A DNA stretch of 64,000 nucleotides from Ralstonia insidiosa (GCF_008801405.1 NZ_VZPV01000003.1:434001-498000); one strand, 5' to 3'. Shown: positions 53,374 through 61,898, counted from the first letter of the stretch. Numbers and translations: made by a program. Notes: a model not told the origin generated them from the sequence alone.

Positions 53374-54487
53374 TTAGCCCATCACCACCACGCTCGATAG
53401 CAGCAGCTTCACGAGCACGGCCTGCCGCGTGGCACCCGTCTTGGAGAAGATGCCCCGCAGGTGGGCGCGCGCGGTGTTCTTCTTGATGCCGAGCCGGGTG
53501 GCGGCTTCGTCCAGCGTCAAGCCGTCCACCATCAGCAGGGCGAGTTCGATTTCGGTGGGCGTGCGTGTTGCGCGGCGAGCCCGCCGGGTCGCGAATGAAC
53601 ACGGCCACGGCGGGCCGGTGCGCCTTGTCTTCCGCGCGATAACTGAGCGGGATGGGGCGCACCAGCACGCTGAGCGGCGTGGGCACTTCGGGCCGCGTCA
53701 GCGTGGTGACTTCACTGCGCATGTTGGCGGTGGCCTGGGCTTCGACCGCGCCTTCCAGGATCTTGCGGAACTTGCGGTTCTCCACCGGGCAGTGCGCCTG
53801 CAGCATGCCGTCGGCGACATGGAGGCCATCGCGCGCGCGCAGCAGGCGGTTGGCCATGTCGTTGGTCTTCATCACCTTGCCGCGCTCGTCCAGGATCACG
53901 GTGCCGACCAGCAGGCGATCGACGGCGCCCTCATACAGGGTGCGCTCCGACTCCAGCACGTCGAGCCGCGCGTGCAGATCGACGGCGCGCTTCAGGTGGG
54001 GCAGCAGCCCGCCCAGCAAGGTCTTGTCGGCATCGTCAAAGTCCTGCCCGTCGTGGTTGCGGCTCACGAACAGCGCGCATTCCACCCCATTGGGGGTGAC
54101 GAGGTTGACTGCGAGGATGTAGCGCAGGTCGAGCGGTTGCAGGTATTGCACATAGAACGGGTGGGCCAGCCAGCCGGTCTGTCCGAACAGTTCATCGGCG
54201 CTGAACAGCCGATCCGGGTGCAGGTCCAGAAAGGGGCACAGGGCGTAGTACTGCTCGCTGTACGAGGGCTCGCCCGGTAGCAGCGGGCCGTAGTGCGACG
54301 CGTTGACGATCAGCCCGGGCCGGCAGGTGGCGGGGTGCCGTAGCACCAGCGTCACGAAGGCCGCACCCAGCCGCAGGCGCACGCTTTCGAGAAAGCCGGC
54401 CCAGGGCACTGCCTCGGTCGGCCCCTGGTAGAGCAGGTCGAGCAGGGCGCTCAGTTCGCTGGCCGGCAGCGGGTCGGGCAACTTCAT
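53374..54487 (-). pseudogene. LuxR-family regulator paralogue, frameshifted before the HTH
   Basis: The sensor part begins MKLPDPLPASELSALLDLLYQG and runs in one frame through AVFIRDP, parallel to the regulator at 1242 along its whole length. Near 53575-53590 the frame shifts. The helix-turn-helix (TEIELALLMVDGLTLDEAA through KKNTARAHLRGIFSKTGATRQA and LLSSVVVMG, stop at 53374) continues in another frame. About ten codons expected between RDP and TPTE are also missing compared with the 1242 protein, so a short deletion is the likely cause. In the original frame translation runs on to 53348 with a meaningless tail. Unless recoded, the product lacks DNA binding. A sequencing error is the alternative. 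Confidence 0.78.
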
Positions 54488-54565
54488 CGTGATTCCTCGC
54501 GTCGCGACAACGGAAAAAGGCGGCGCGGGCCGCCTTTCCCATCGTACGGATCGAGGCGCTGGCCT

Positions 54566-54583
54566 CATCGTCCGTTTGCAGTA
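54566..54583 (-). promoter_or_regulatory. Degenerate half-copy of the cluster operator
   Basis: On the minus strand TACTG-CAAACG-GACGATG, 79 bp upstream of the broken LuxR-type gene. The right half is exact and the left half is altered. It resembles the weak site at 987-1004 (shared CAAAyG spacer). Confidence 0.35.
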
Positions 54584-54590
54584 GACGCCA

Positions 54591-56537
54591 TCAAGCCTGG
54601 CCCACCGTGCCCGACTCCCGCAGCCACGCGACGATGCGCTCGGCCGCCTGCTCCGCCGTGTCGACGGTGGTGTCGATGCGGATCTCCGGTTGCTCGGGCG
54701 GTTCGTACGGCGAGTCGATGCCGGTGAAGTTCTTCAGCTCACCGCGGCGCGCCTTGCGATAGAGCCCTTTGGGGTCACGTTCTTCTGCCACCGCCAGCGG
54801 GGTATCGACGAAGACTTCGATGAACTCGCCCTCGGCCACCAGTGCCCGTGCCATCTCGCGCTCGGAGCGGAACGGCGAGATGAACGACACCAGCACGATC
54901 AGCCCGGCATCCAGCATCAGGCGCGACACTTCGGCCACGCGGCGGATGTTCTCCACGCGGTCGGCCTCGGAGAAACCCAGGTCCTTGTTCAGGCCGTGCC
55001 GCACGTTGTCGCCGTCCAGCAGATAGGTGTGGTGGCCGAGTGCATGCAGGCGCTTTTCCACCAGGTTGGCAACGGTGGATTTGCCCGCGCCCGACAGCCC
55101 GGTGAACCACACGATGCGCGGCGTCTGGTGCTTGAGCGCGGCGTGCGCGTGGCGGTCCACATCGATGGCCTGCCAGTGCACGTTCTGCGCGCGGCGCAGG
55201 GCAAAGTGCAGCATGCCGGCGCCCACCGTGTTGTTGGTGAGGCGGTCGATCATGATGAAGCCGCCCAGGTCACGGTTGCGCGCATACGCTTCGAACACCA
55301 CCGGCTGATCCAGGTGCAGGTTGCACACGCCAATCTCGTTCAACTCCAGCGTGCGCGCGGCCAGATGTTCCAGCGTGTTGACGTTGACCTTGTACTTGGG
55401 CTGCGCCACCGTCACGCCCACCGTGCGCGTGCCGAGCTTGAGCAGGTAGGGGCGGCCGGGCAGCATGGCCTCTTCGTTCATCCACACCAGCGTGGCCTCG
55501 AACTGGTCGGCCACGGCGGGTTGGTCTTCGGCACAGGCCAGCACGTCGCCCCGGCTGACGTCGATCTCGTCTTCCAGCGTGAGCGTCACCGCCTGGCCGC
55601 GTACCGCCTGCGGGCAGGCACCGTTCGCACCGATGATGCTGGCCACGCGGCTCTCGCGGCCCGACGGCAGCGAACGCAGTCGATCGCCCACGCGCACTTC
55701 GCCGGCGCTGATGGTGCCGGTAAAGCCGCGGAAGTCCAGGTTGGGGCGGTTGACCCACTGCACGGGCAGGCGGAACGATTCGTCCTGCGTGGGTGCGTTG
55801 TCGATCGGCACGTTCTCCAGGTGCGCCATCAGCGTGGGGCCCTGATACCACGGCGTATTGGCGCTGTGCGCCGTGATGTTGTCGCCGCGCAGGGCCGACA
55901 TCGGAATGCAGACGATGTCCGTCAGGCCGATCTGCTGCGCGAAATCGCGGTATTCGCGTTCGATGGCGTCGTACACATCGCGCGAGTAGTCCACCATGTC
56001 CAGCTTGTTGACGGCCACCACCACGCGGCGGATGCCGAGCGTGGACACCAGATAGCTGTGGCGGCGAGTCTGCGTCTGCACGCCGCGGCGGGCGTCCACC
56101 AGCAGCACGGCCAGGTCGGCGGTCGAGGCGCCGGTCACCATGTTGCGGGTGTATTGCTCGTGCCCGGGGGTGTCCGCCACGATGAACTTGCGCTTGTCGG
56201 TGGCAAAGAAGCGGTAGGCCACGTCGATGGTGATGCCCTGTTCGCGCTCCGCGGCCAGGCCATCCACCAGCAGCGCGAAGTCGAGCTGGTCACCCTGCGT
56301 GCCCATCTTTTTCGAATCGGCTTCGAGCTGGGCGAGCTGGTCTTCGAACAGCATCTTCGACTCGTACAGCAGGCGGCCGATCAACGTGCTCTTGCCGTCG
56401 TCGACGCTGCCGCAGGTGATGAAGCGCAGCAGCCCCTTGTTCTTCTGGGCGTGCAGGTAGTGCGCGACGTCGTTCTGCGCGTCATTGGGTTGCACCGATT
56501 GCGCCATGGCGGGCGCGGCCTCCAGTAGCGTTTCCAT
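54591..56537 (-). CDS. cysNC: Bifunctional sulfate adenylyltransferase large subunit/APS kinase (CysN-CysC)
   Basis: A 648-residue fusion. The N-terminal GTPase part (about residues 1-450) shows GSVDDGKSTLIGRLL near 43, DTPGHEQYTRNM and NKLD. The C-terminal APS kinase part (about 455-648) has GLSGAGKST, LDGDNVRHGLN and the phospho-acceptor serine in SFISPFRSER. All key motifs are kept, so it should make APS with CysD and then PAPS. Fusions of this kind (NodQ type) usually feed sulfotransferases. The start overlaps the cysD stop by one base. The broken LuxR-type gene lies downstream in the same direction. Confidence 0.92.
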   Translation of the reverse strand: METLLEAAPAMAQSVQPNDAQNDVAHYLHAQKNKGLLRFITCGSVDDGKSTLIGRLLYESKMLFEDQLAQLEADSKKMGTQGDQLDFALLVDGLAAEREQGITIDVAYRFFATDKRKFIVADTPGHEQYTRNMVTGASTADLAVLLVDARRGVQTQTRRHSYLVSTLGIRRVVVAVNKLDMVDYSRDVYDAIEREYRDFAQQIGLTDIVCIPMSALRGDNITAHSANTPWYQGPTLMAHLENVPIDNAPTQDESFRLPVQWVNRPNLDFRGFTGTISAGEVRVGDRLRSLPSGRESRVASIIGANGACPQAVRGQAVTLTLEDEIDVSRGDVLACAEDQPAVADQFEATLVWMNEEAMLPGRPYLLKLGTRTVGVTVAQPKYKVNVNTLEHLAARTLELNEIGVCNLHLDQPVVFEAYARNRDLGGFIMIDRLTNNTVGAGMLHFALRRAQNVHWQAIDVDRHAHAALKHQTPRIVWFTGLSGAGKSTVANLVEKRLHALGHHTYLLDGDNVRHGLNKDLGFSEADRVENIRRVAEVSRLMLDAGLIVLVSFISPFRSEREMARALVAEGEFIEVFVDTPLAVAEERDPKGLYRKARRGELKNFTGIDSPYEPPEQPEIRIDTTVDTAEQAAERIVAWLRESGTVGQA

Positions 56538-57433
56538 CAGAAATAGCCCTCCTGCTTCTTCTTCTCCATCGACCCGGCCGAATCGCTGTCGATCAGCCGG
56601 CCCTGCCGTTCGGACGTGGTGGCCAGCAGCATCTCGCGGATGATCCCATCCAGCGTGTCGGCTTCGCTCTCGATCGCACCGGTCAGCGGGTAGCAGCCCA
56701 GCGTGCGGAAGCGCACGCGGCGCATGGTCGGCTTTTCGCCGGGGCGCAAGGGCAGGCGGTCGTCATCGACCATGATCAACGTGCCGTCGCGCTCCACCAC
56801 GGGACGTTCCTTGGCGAAGTAGAGCGGCACGATGGGGATGTTGTTCAGATAGATGTATTGCCAGATGTCGAGCTCCGTCCAGTTCGACAGCGGGAACACG
56901 CGCAGGCTTTCGCCCTTGCGCTTGCGTGCGTTGTACTGGCGCCAGAGTTCGGGGCGCTGCATCTTCGGGTCCCAGCGGTGCTGCGCGGTGCGCACCGAGA
57001 ACACGCGCTCCTTGGCACGCGATTTCTCTTCGTCGCGCCGGGCGCCACCAAAGGCTGCGTCGAAGCCGTAGTGGTCCAGCGCCTGCTTGAGCCCTTGGGT
57101 TTTCCAGACGTCGGTGTGCACGGCCGAGCCATGCTCGTGCGGGCTGATGTTGCCCGCGATCCCATCCGGGTTGATGTGCACACGCAGGTCCAGCCCGAGC
57201 CGTTCGACGGTCTGGTCGCGGAAGGCGATCATCTCGCGGAACTTCCACGTGGTATCGACGTGCAGCAGCGGAAACGGCGGCTTGGCCGGGTGGAAGGCCT
57301 TCATGGCCAGGTGCAGCATCACGGCGCTGTCCTTGCCGATGGAATAGAGCATGACGGGGTTTTCGCACTCCGCCACCACTTCCCGCATGATGTGGATGCT
57401 CTCCGCCTCCAGTTGCTCCAGGTGGGTCAACAT
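56537..57433 (-). CDS. cysD: Sulfate adenylyltransferase small subunit CysD
   Basis: A 298-residue ATP sulfurylase catalytic subunit of the PP-loop superfamily. The N-terminus has MLYSIGKDSAVMLHLAMKAF near residue 30 (SxGKDS ATP site), then FGGARRDEEKSRAKER near 130 and the C-terminal TSERQGRLIDSDSAGSMEKKKQEGYF. It forms APS from ATP and sulfate with the CysN part of the next gene. An exact operator lies 91 bp upstream, divergent from the DUF1214-sulfotransferase genes, tying this copy to the steroid regulon rather than to cysteine synthesis. Confidence 0.92.
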   Translation of the reverse strand: MLTHLEQLEAESIHIMREVVAECENPVMLYSIGKDSAVMLHLAMKAFHPAKPPFPLLHVDTTWKFREMIAFRDQTVERLGLDLRVHINPDGIAGNISPHEHGSAVHTDVWKTQGLKQALDHYGFDAAFGGARRDEEKSRAKERVFSVRTAQHRWDPKMQRPELWRQYNARKRKGESLRVFPLSNWTELDIWQYIYLNNIPIVPLYFAKERPVVERDGTLIMVDDDRLPLRPGEKPTMRRVRFRTLGCYPLTGAIESEADTLDGIIREMLLATTSERQGRLIDSDSAGSMEKKKQEGYF

Positions 57434-57523
57434 CGTTGTCTCCTCTTCACTTGCCGGCCCCGTTCACGAATGTCGCGGGGTGCCTGGCATGGTGAAAAGG
57501 TAGCGATCCGGGGGGCTGCCCAA

Positions 57524-57541
57524 CTTCGTCCGGGCGGACTA
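57524..57541 (-). promoter_or_regulatory. Cluster operator of the cysD-cysNC operon
   Basis: On the minus strand TAGTC-CGCCCG-GACGAAG, an exact core match with perfect GTCC-N4-GGAC dyad, 91 bp upstream of cysD. It lies in the 241-bp divergent region shared with the DUF1214-sulfotransferase genes. Confidence 0.75.
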
Positions 57542-57570
57542 AAAAATGGCGGGCCGCGCCGCACGTTTTC

Positions 57571-57588
57571 TAGTCCAGGTGGAGGAGG
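57571..57588 (+). promoter_or_regulatory. Partial operator copy facing the DUF1214 gene
   Basis: TAGTC-CAGGTG-GAGGAGG keeps the left half exactly, while the right half differs from GACGATG in two positions. It lies 87 bp upstream of the ATG at 57675, the same distance range as the exact copies, and 30 bp from the cysD operator. Confidence 0.45.
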
Positions 57589-57674
57589 TAACCGCAGGGA
57601 TGCGCTTGGTACCGTTGCTTCGACGCGCTGACAGGGCCTGCCTGTTGCGCATACGGACAACGGGAGCGAAGCAC

Positions 57675-58808
57675 ATGGCGATTTCTGCCGAAGAGCAGTT
57701 GTTGAGTGGCCAGACCTGGGCCGAATTTTGCGACGTCCTCAAGCGCAGCGGGCAGCAGATCCTGCGCACGGAGGCGCCGACCGATGCATTGACGCGCGCC
57801 GAGGGCTATCGCTACCTCAGCCGGCTGCTGCGCATTGCGCTGGAAATGCACGTGGAGTTTGCCGATCCGGCGTTCCCCGGCTTCTTCTCGCCCTCGCACG
57901 AAACCGCGAAGATCGGCGCGGACAACCCCGACAACCTCTACCGCTACGCGCGCCTGGACGGCACCGCCGCGTATCGCATTCGCGGCCGGCGCGGCACGGT
58001 GGCGTACCTCAGCTTTGGCACGCAAAAGGGCGGGTACGAAACCGACGGCCGCATGATCCAGACCGGCTTCATCGACAGCAACAAGCTGGCGGTGGCGCCG
58101 GATGGGAGCTTCGAACTCATCCTCAGCGCGCAGCCGCACGACGGCAACTGGGTGCGCATGGAACCGGCCACCAATGCGCTGGTGGTGCGCCAGACCTTCC
58201 TCGATCGCAAGGCGGAGACGCCGGCCGAGTTGCAGATCGAGCGTATTCAGGAGTCGGGCGCGGAAGACAAGCCCACCCCCTTGAGCGCCGAACGCCTGCA
58301 CGGCGGCCTGCTGCGCGCGGCCGGATTTGTGGAGAACACGGCGCGCATCTTTGCCGACTGGGCGCAGGGCTACGGCACCCACGTCAACGGACTGCCGCCG
58401 GCAGACCAGGCGGTGTGCCAGGCCGCGGGCGGCGATCCGAACATCTTCTACTACCACTCGCAGTGGGCCTTGGAAGACGACGAAGCGCTGGTGGTGGAAG
58501 TGGACCGCGTGCCCGAGTGCGAATTCTGGAACTTCCAGATCAACAACTACTGGATGGAGTCGCTCGACTACCGCTATCACGACATTTGTCTGAACAAGCA
58601 CAGCGCACAGCTGGATGCCAAGGGCGGCGTCACCGTCATCCTCAGCGCGCGCGACCCTGGCCTGCCCAACTGGCTGGAGACCGCCGGCCACCGCAACGGC
58701 ACCATGTGCTGGCGCTGGGTGGGGGCGGGGGAACCGACGAACGCGGCGCATCCGCGTACGCGCGTGGTCAAGGTGGAGACGTTGAAAGCGCTGAAGGAGG
58801 TCGCATGA
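57675..58808 (+). CDS. DUF1214 domain protein
   Basis: A 377-residue protein without signal peptide. The C-terminal third carries the DUF1214 pattern (EFWNFQINNYWMESLDYRYHDI near residue 285, then VTVILSARDPGLPNWLETAG). The N-terminal part is mostly helical and begins MAISAEEQLLSGQTWAEFCD. GGAG lies 8 bp before the ATG. The biochemical function of DUF1214 is unknown. The stop overlaps the sulfotransferase start, so the two are translationally coupled and likely act on the same compound. Confidence 0.83.
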   Translation: MAISAEEQLLSGQTWAEFCDVLKRSGQQILRTEAPTDALTRAEGYRYLSRLLRIALEMHVEFADPAFPGFFSPSHETAKIGADNPDNLYRYARLDGTAAYRIRGRRGTVAYLSFGTQKGGYETDGRMIQTGFIDSNKLAVAPDGSFELILSAQPHDGNWVRMEPATNALVVRQTFLDRKAETPAELQIERIQESGAEDKPTPLSAERLHGGLLRAAGFVENTARIFADWAQGYGTHVNGLPPADQAVCQAAGGDPNIFYYHSQWALEDDEALVVEVDRVPECEFWNFQINNYWMESLDYRYHDICLNKHSAQLDAKGGVTVILSARDPGLPNWLETAGHRNGTMCWRWVGAGEPTNAAHPRTRVVKVETLKALKEVA

Positions 58809-59992
58809 ATACCCTGGCTGACCGCATGCCCGTGCTCGACGTGGACCGCCTTCTGGCGCAGGCCACCGAGCAGACGGGCGGGCTGACGGATTTCGGCCCC
58901 GGCAACTACCGCGAAGCGCTGGGCGTGCTGTTCGATTCGCTGGCGCGCGAGGCCAACCTGTCGCCGCAGGGCGTGCATCTGCTGCACAGCAAGCTGCTGG
59001 CGCAATTGGTGAACCGGCTCGTCATCCAGGAGTACTGCCGCCACCATCCGGAAATTCTGCAGGAGCGCATTGAAGACCCGCTGGTGATCATCGGCTTGCC
59101 GCGCACCGGCACCACGCTGCTGCAGCGCATGCTGGCCACCGATGCGCGCTTCCATTCGGCGGCATGGTGGGAAACGCGCTACCCGGCGCCATTGCCCGGG
59201 GAAGGCGTGCGCGATGCGGGCTCACGTATCGCCCGTGCCAAAGAGGAAGTCGCGCAGATGGTGCACTTCATCCCTGACATCCTGGCCATCCACCCGCTCG
59301 ACGCCATGCAGGCCGACGAGGAATTCATGCTGATGGAGCACGCCTTCCTGTGCGCCATGGATTCGTACGTGAACGTGCCGACCTACAGCGCGTGGCGTGA
59401 GCGGCAGGATCAGACGCCCGTCTACACGTACCTCAAGACGATGCTGCAGTTCCTGCAGTGGCAGAAGCGCCAGCGTGGTGAGCCAGCGGCGCAGCGCTGG
59501 GTGCTGAAGACGCCCCAGCACCTGCACGCGGTCGACGTCCTGTTCCAGGTCTTTCCCGGCGCGCAGGTGGTGCTGACCCATCGGGACCCGGCCCAGACCA
59601 TTCCGTCGATGGCCAGCATGGCGCACACGCTGTGGAAGATGTATGCCGACGCGCCGGACGCCACGGCGGTCGGCCAGCAGTGGAGCGCGCAGCTGCGGCG
59701 CGCAACCGAACACGCCATGGCCGTGCGCGACCGCATGCCGGCCGACCGCTTCCTCGATGTCCGCTTTGAAGACACGGTGCGTGATCCGTTTGGCGTGGTG
59801 GAGTCGGTGTACCGCTTTGCCGGCATGCCGCTGACCGACGCCGCCCGCGCCGGCATGCAGGCGTGGATGGACAGCAACCCGCGCAGCCAGCGTGCCGCGC
59901 ATGCCTATACGCTGGAGCAGTTCGGCCTGAGCCAGGCGCAGATCGAACGCGACTTTGCCGGCTACCGCGCACGGCACGTACTGGGGAACTAA
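58805..59992 (+). CDS. PAPS-dependent sulfotransferase
   Basis: A 395-residue cytosolic sulfotransferase of the Sulfotransfer_3-like group. The 5'-phosphosulfate loop reads IIGLPRTGTTLLQRML with PRTGTT at residues 99-104. The 3'-phosphate site reads VVLTHRDPAQTIPS with Arg260 and Ser268 spaced by eight as in canonical sulfotransferases. Its donor PAPS would come from the divergent cysD-cysNC operon. The acceptor is unknown; a steroid hydroxyl is suggested by the locus. The start overlaps the DUF1214 stop (ATGA). Confidence 0.88.
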   Translation: MNTLADRMPVLDVDRLLAQATEQTGGLTDFGPGNYREALGVLFDSLAREANLSPQGVHLLHSKLLAQLVNRLVIQEYCRHHPEILQERIEDPLVIIGLPRTGTTLLQRMLATDARFHSAAWWETRYPAPLPGEGVRDAGSRIARAKEEVAQMVHFIPDILAIHPLDAMQADEEFMLMEHAFLCAMDSYVNVPTYSAWRERQDQTPVYTYLKTMLQFLQWQKRQRGEPAAQRWVLKTPQHLHAVDVLFQVFPGAQVVLTHRDPAQTIPSMASMAHTLWKMYADAPDATAVGQQWSAQLRRATEHAMAVRDRMPADRFLDVRFEDTVRDPFGVVESVYRFAGMPLTDAARAGMQAWMDSNPRSQRAAHAYTLEQFGLSQAQIERDFAGYRARHVLGN

Positions 59993-60019
59993 AGAGCAAC
60001 TAAAGAGCAACTAAAGAGC
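59987..60019 (+). repeat. Three tandem copies of an 11-bp unit at the sulfotransferase stop
   Basis: AACTAAAGAGC occurs three times head to tail and a fourth copy begins. The first copy holds the stop codon of the sulfotransferase gene, and later copies repeat the TAA in shifted frames. It lies 43 bp before the next SDR start. Probably a slippage product. Confidence 0.85.
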
Positions 60020-60062
60020 AACCCAACCTAGACCAGCGCACCGCGCACAACGGAGACAACAC

Positions 60063-60854
60063 ATGCTGTTGAAAGACAAGATCGTCATCGTATCGGGCAT
60101 CGGGCCCGGCCTGGGCGTGAAGCTGGCGGTGGAGGCGGCCCGCGAAGGCGCCCGCGCCGTGGCCATCGCCGCCCGCACGCAAGCCAAGCTGGACGACGCG
60201 CAAGCCCGTATTGCTGCATTGGGGGTGGACTGCGAAGTCCTGAGCGTGCCGACCGACATTACGGATCGCGCGCAGTGCCGGGCATTGGCGGCGGAGGTCA
60301 TGCGCAAGTACGGCCGCATCGATGCGCTTGTCAACAGCGCCTACCAGCACGGCAACTTTCCCGAGGCGGTGGAAGCCGCTGACCTGGATGTCTGGCGTGA
60401 TGTGTTCGAGACCAACGTGTTCGGCACCATGACGCTGACGCAGGAAGTGGCTGCCCTGATGAAGCCGCAGGGCCACGGCGCCATCGTGATGATCAACACA
60501 CAGGCCACGCGCAAGCCGATGCCGGGCGAATCGGGCTATGCCGCATCCAAGGGCGCGCTGACGGTGGCGGTCAAGTACCTCGCGCGCGAGCTGGGCAAGT
60601 ACGGCATTCGTGCCAACAGCATCTTCATGGGCTGGATGTGGGGCGCGCCGGTGCAGGGCTACGTGCAGTGGGCCGCCGCAGAGCAGGGCGTGAGCGAAGC
60701 GCAGATCGTCGCACCGATTGCCTCGCAGATTGCGCTGGGCAAGATGCCGACCGATGACGACTGTGCTCGCGCCGCGCTGTTCCTGGTGTCGGACTACGCA
60801 CGTGCCATCAGCGGAGCCTCGCTCGACGCCAATGGCGGCGACTTCATGGCCTGA
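60063..60854 (+). CDS. Atypical SDR downstream of the sulfotransferase
   Basis: A 263-residue SDR with an altered cofactor motif SGIGPGLG near residue 11, NSAY in place of NNAG, and GYAASK as YxxxK. The expected catalytic serine position reads INTQA, without the usual SS. GGAGAC precedes the ATG. It follows the sulfotransferase after 70 bp on the same strand, so it may act on the same molecule, for example by forming or removing the hydroxyl that is sulfonated. That link is inference. Confidence 0.85.
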   Translation: MLLKDKIVIVSGIGPGLGVKLAVEAAREGARAVAIAARTQAKLDDAQARIAALGVDCEVLSVPTDITDRAQCRALAAEVMRKYGRIDALVNSAYQHGNFPEAVEAADLDVWRDVFETNVFGTMTLTQEVAALMKPQGHGAIVMINTQATRKPMPGESGYAASKGALTVAVKYLARELGKYGIRANSIFMGWMWGAPVQGYVQWAAAEQGVSEAQIVAPIASQIALGKMPTDDDCARAALFLVSDYARAISGASLDANGGDFMA

Positions 60855-60876
60855 ACGCGGCGACTGGAGCCCCGCA

Positions 60877-61839
60877 ATGACCCGCTACTTTGCCTTCAAT
60901 GGCGATGCCGATGGCCTGTGCGCGCTGCAGCAGCTTCGCCTGGCGCAGCCGTGCGAAGCCACACTCGTCACCGGCATCAAGCGCGATATCCGTCTGCTGG
61001 AGCGCATCGACGCACAAGCCGGCGATGTCGTGACCGCGCTGGACATTTCGCTCGACCAGAACCGCGGCGGGTTGTTGCGTTTGCTGCAAGCCGGTGCGTG
61101 GGTGGACTACTTCGACCATCACCATGCCGGCGAGCTGCCCGATCATGCCGGACTGCGCACCTATATCGACGAGGCCCCCACCGTCTGCACCAGCATCCTG
61201 GTGGACCGGCATCTGGAAGGGCGCTATCGCCGTTGGGCCATCACGGCCGCATTCGGCGACAACCTGACCCCTGTGGCCCATGCAATGGCGGAACAGGCGG
61301 GCCTGAGCGCGCAGGACACCGCAACGCTGGAGCAGCTCGGCACGTGCCTCAACTACAACGCCTACGGCGAGTGCGTGGCCGACCTGCATTTCGACCCCGC
61401 AGCGCTGGCGCAAACCATGCTGCCCTTCGAAGACCCGCTGGCGTTTGCGGCACAGAGCGCCGCCTACCACGTCCTGCGTGCCGGTTATGAAGACGACATG
61501 GCTTGCGCCCGAGCCATCGGGCCGGTGCACGAGTGCTCGGGTGCTGCCGTGCTGGTTCTTCCGGATGCGCCGTGGGCACGCCGCGCGATCGGCGTGCTGG
61601 GCAATGAACTCGCACGCACGCGCCCAGGGGATGCCATTGGCCTGTTGTCCCCAAAAAGCTCGGGCGGCTATGCCGTCAGCGTGCGCGTGCCGGCCACGAG
61701 CCCGACCGGTGCCGCCGACTTCTGCCGCGGCTTCGAAACCGGCGGTGGGCGTCGCCTGGCGGGCGGCATCAACCACCTGCCGGATGCGGATATGGAACGC
61801 TTCATCGGCAGCTTTTCTGCCCGCTTCGGCAAGTCGTAG
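60877..61839 (+). CDS. DHH-family phosphoesterase
   Basis: A 320-residue protein of the DHH superfamily: motif I as FNGDADGLCAL near residue 6, ALDIS near 56, the signature DHHHAG near 86 and a DHHA1-like C-terminal GGGRRLAGGINHLP. It is often misnamed acetyltransferase. Known relatives (NrnA type) hydrolyse short oligonucleotides and 3'-phosphoadenosine-5'-phosphate (PAP), the by-product of sulfotransferases. Its place downstream of a sulfotransferase makes PAP removal attractive, but a general nucleotide-phosphoesterase role cannot be excluded. GGAG precedes the ATG. Confidence 0.82.
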   Translation: MTRYFAFNGDADGLCALQQLRLAQPCEATLVTGIKRDIRLLERIDAQAGDVVTALDISLDQNRGGLLRLLQAGAWVDYFDHHHAGELPDHAGLRTYIDEAPTVCTSILVDRHLEGRYRRWAITAAFGDNLTPVAHAMAEQAGLSAQDTATLEQLGTCLNYNAYGECVADLHFDPAALAQTMLPFEDPLAFAAQSAAYHVLRAGYEDDMACARAIGPVHECSGAAVLVLPDAPWARRAIGVLGNELARTRPGDAIGLLSPKSSGGYAVSVRVPATSPTGAADFCRGFETGGGRRLAGGINHLPDADMERFIGSFSARFGKS

Positions 61840-61898
61840 ACAAGTTGGGGACGCCCCGTCGGCTGCAGACAAGTCGCGCGAAGACACCCACACAAACG

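Noticed and set aside
54690..56528. 612-codon plus-strand open frame opposite cysNC
   Set aside because: The minus strand carries all CysN and CysC motifs; the opposite frame is low-complexity.
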